NCBI GenBank assembly: GCA_037013495.1
Contig: CM072811.1
Location: 41,865,452 to 41,929,451 of the forward strand
DNA length: 64,000 bases
Origin: Hippophae tibetana
Taxonomy: Eukaryota > Streptophyta > Magnoliopsida > Rosales > Elaeagnaceae
Reading direction: 5' to 3'
Made by a program: the position numbers and the translations under genes. Numbering within the stretch: position 1 is the stretch's first letter; each line of letters starts with the position of its first letter. The notes beneath the pieces were generated by a model, which saw only the letters and a program-made list of their open reading frames with translations, was not told where the DNA came from and ran no database searches. Shown one piece after another: positions 61,770 through 64,000 of this stretch.

Positions 61770-62082
61770 GCTAAACAACAATATTAGTTCCTTAATTTTT
61801 ATATCTTTTATGCTTTAGTTCTCTAATTTTTTTCTTAAGATTTTATAATTTAGTTCCTTAGCTTCTTTCTTAAGATTTGTATCCTTAATTTTGTTTTTGT
61901 TTTTTTATAAGCTTAACAAAAGTTAGGGAATAAAATGTAAAATATGTAAAAATTAGGGTACTAAATTTTAAGAAAGAAAAGTTAGAGAAATTATAAAAGT
62001 TAGGGATTAAATCTTGAGAAAAAAAGTTGGAGACTAAAGTGTAGAATCTATAAAAATTATGGAACTAATATTATTGTTTAAC
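61770..62082. mobile_element. fold-back MITE, possibly Mutator-type
   Basis: A 313-bp block whose two halves are inverted copies. The left end reads GCTAAACAACAATATTAGTT and the right, reversed, GTTAAACAATAATATTAGTT, and the match continues inward for about 70 bp. The flanks ATATAAAAAT and ATATAAAAAA could be a mutated 9-10-bp target duplication. It is non-coding. Confidence 0.65.
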
Positions 62083-62950
62083 ATATAAAAAATGTAAAAA
62101 AGATGATAATACATTATTTTAAAGTGGGGGTATATATTAGGCCTACAATTTATATAAGTTTAATAATCTGATTAATTTATTTAAATTGAAAATTTAATCA
62201 AATCCATCGAATTTAGATTAAATTGTATTGACAAATTTTGTAATGGATCGAATTTTTATTGAAAAGTATACAACTCGTTCGAATTAAGATATTTTATAAT
62301 CCGGTGTTATTCGAATCAAATCGAATTACTATTAAAGTTATAAATAAATATTTTATATTATAATGTGTTATATTAAAATATTACACACATCGTAATTATA
62401 TTAATTTAAAAAATAAATATAAATATTAAATCTCTATAATAATTTAATAACTTTCCAAGCATACTTATTATTTTTTGATTTTATTAATTATAATTATAAA
62501 TAATAAATTTTACTAAAAACACATAAATTTAAAATTTAAATGCTGAATATATCGTGTTTATATATGATAATAATTTATAAATAAATTTTAACATTAATTC
62601 AATTTTATCTGATCCAAAAAATCTATTCTTCTTTGATTCAGATTGGTTAGAATTTATTATATTATTATATTAGATTCAAATTAGAAATTTTAAATTCGAT
62701 TCACATCGAATTAATGAAAAACATGTTATTTTCGTCCCTAAATTCTACCATTAACAAAAATATTAGTGATAAATTAAAAAAATAATATTCTTAAAATTTA
62801 TAATAATAAAAATAAAATATTATTAATATTAAATAAATTTTAATTGAATAATATTTGAATTAATTTAAATAATTATAATTTATTTTTAAGGATATCTGAT
62901 ATAAAATTATATGGTTATAAGTTTTATCAATTTTTTTAATTATTTTTCTT
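62083..62950. other. AT-rich spacer
   Basis: No feature seen beyond short A/T runs. Confidence 0.5.
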
Positions 62951-62953
62951 ATA

Positions 62954-63140
62954 TATATTTGGGGTGGTAGAGGCTATTATTGGGCTCTCAACCGTACAAT
63001 GTTCTCCACTGTCGGTACGTTGCATTTATATTTGGGGTGGTAGAGTTAGAGACTATTATTGGGCTCTCAACCGTACAATGTTCTCCACTGTAGGTACGGT
63101 GCATTTAGGTGTAAACTTTATGTCAAATATCTAAGTCCGC
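62954..63140. repeat. dispersed repeat, copies 2 and 3 in tandem (TCTCAACCGTACAATG family)
   Basis: Two units, starting TATATTTGGGGTGGTAGAG at about 62954 and 63028, each run through CTATTATTGGGCTCTCAACC and GTTCTCCACTGT to GCATTTA. The second continues GGTGTAAAC...ATGTCAAATAT, as does the copy at 47.2-47.34 kb. Units 2 and 3 are nearly identical, so this tandem step is recent. Confidence 0.85.
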
Positions 63141-63381
63141 TAGCTATTTGTGTCCCTATGAAGATCTTATGCTTTTCTTTGGACATATTGGCTAGCCAGA
63201 AAGCATTTAAAGTAACTACCAACTACTCTTTTTATTTGAGTTTTGGTTGGATATTACGAAGTTTATTTGAATAGAAATTATATTTATAATTCTAATTTTA
63301 ATTATAAATATGTAAATAATATAATAATTAAAAAATATATAAATTAAATAAAAATTTATTTTATTTTTTTTTGTTAAAAAG

Positions 63382-63383
<2 letters not shown>
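63141..63383. other. AT-rich spacer to the right of the dispersed repeat
   Basis: No gene seen here or in the remaining sequence to 64000 apart from the microsatellite and inverted repeat listed separately. Confidence 0.5.

Positions 63384-63418
<35 letters not shown>
63384..63418. repeat. (AT)n microsatellite
   Basis: 35 bp of AT dinucleotide in AT-rich spacer. Confidence 0.95.
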
Positions 63419-63420
<2 letters not shown>

Positions 63421-63658
63421 TAAAATTTGTAAATAAATATAGAAACATATATAATTATAATTACATTGTACTGTAATAAAATCAATTTTTTTCATAGTTG
63501 AATTTACTATTAAATATGCCATAAAGTTGAAAAATAAATATATTAGGGGATAAAGAAATTAAAAAAATGAATATTTTTAATAATGTTATTTTAAACATTT
63601 TTTATTAAGTGATAATTTACAAAAAAAAATGATTCAAATAAAATATTTTTATAAAAAA

Positions 63659-63752
63659 TTAAGTATTTTAACACTTTATTAGTGAGTAATTGAGTATTTT
63701 AACACTCAAAAAATACTTAAAAATTACTCATTAATAAAGTGTTAAAATACTT
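63659..63752. repeat. inverted repeat, ~41-bp arms
   Basis: TTAAGTATTTTAACACTTTA at the left matches its reverse complement at the right (TAAAGTGTTAAAATACTTA), continuing through GTGAGTAATT / AATTACTCAT with few mismatches. The loop is about 10 bp. It could be a tiny MITE remnant or a chance palindrome in AT-rich DNA, though the arm length argues against chance. Confidence 0.8.
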
Positions 63753-64000
63753 AATTACTCCCTAAAATATTGAGATAATTCTTTATAAAAATAAAACATT
63801 TTATTCTCCTTTTAAATAATAAAATATTATTTTATTAATAAAAAATTCTGAATTTTTTTTAATAGAGATCAATTATTTTATTTTATTTTAACAATTTAAA
63901 ACTAAATTTAAACAATACAAATTTTTATTTTTATTTTTTTGGTCAACTATTTTTTAAAATTTTATATTTTATGAATTTTTATGTATTTTTTGAACATTTT

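Overview
This is nuclear DNA from a flowering plant, most likely a eudicot. It is AT-rich and gene-poor, its introns begin GT and end AG (one GC-AG), and two multi-exon genes are clear plant orthologues. I cannot name the species. There is no sign of bacterial, organellar or CRISPR sequence.

Layout. (1) Positions 740-23552, minus strand: the plant bifunctional fructose-2,6-bisphosphate enzyme F2KP. Eighteen in-frame coding exons (636 codons) are present and the last part, roughly 110-120 residues, lies beyond the left edge. Two introns are swollen by LTR retrotransposons: intron 15 (6.4 kb) holds a fairly young Ty1/copia element, and intron 9 (10.0 kb) holds an older copia copy, a gutted copia relic and a decayed LTR element side by side. 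All four run antisense to the gene. (2) 23553-29700: AT-rich spacer with a fragment of an endogenous pararetrovirus (about 24600-26215) and a short GC-richer promoter-like patch (29130-29345). (3) 29756-34266: a sharply bounded 4.5-kb hAT DNA transposon with perfect 12-bp terminal inverted repeats and a perfect 8-bp target duplication. Its transposase is broken by a frameshift in an A9 run and lacks one expected catalytic Asp. (4) 34790-34961: a dead first exon of an AUX1/LAX auxin-influx carrier. (5) 36226-40886, minus strand: a complete nine-exon KUP/HAK/KT potassium transporter, 760 residues, closest to Arabidopsis KUP1/KT1. It has one GC-AG intron and a Mutator-type MITE in intron 6. (6) 41060-64000: no intact gene. 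It holds a TIR-like element filled with degenerate telomere-like repeats (43402-44346), a much longer decayed pararetrovirus copy (about 48390-55530), a possible solo LTR, a miniature LTR element (TRIM) near 59 kb, a fold-back MITE near 62 kb, and a dispersed repeat seen at 47.15 kb and twice at 63 kb.

The two genes are unrelated in function: F2KP sets cytosolic fructose-2,6-bisphosphate and so carbon partitioning, and KUP1 moves potassium across membranes. The rest is a record of mobile-element insertion and decay. I found no clearly new biological system. The best leads are the hAT element (intact ends, broken transposase, internal 171-bp repeat array), the two pararetrovirus copies sharing the same tail, and the small TRIM-like element. 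All calls are by eye; no database search was run.
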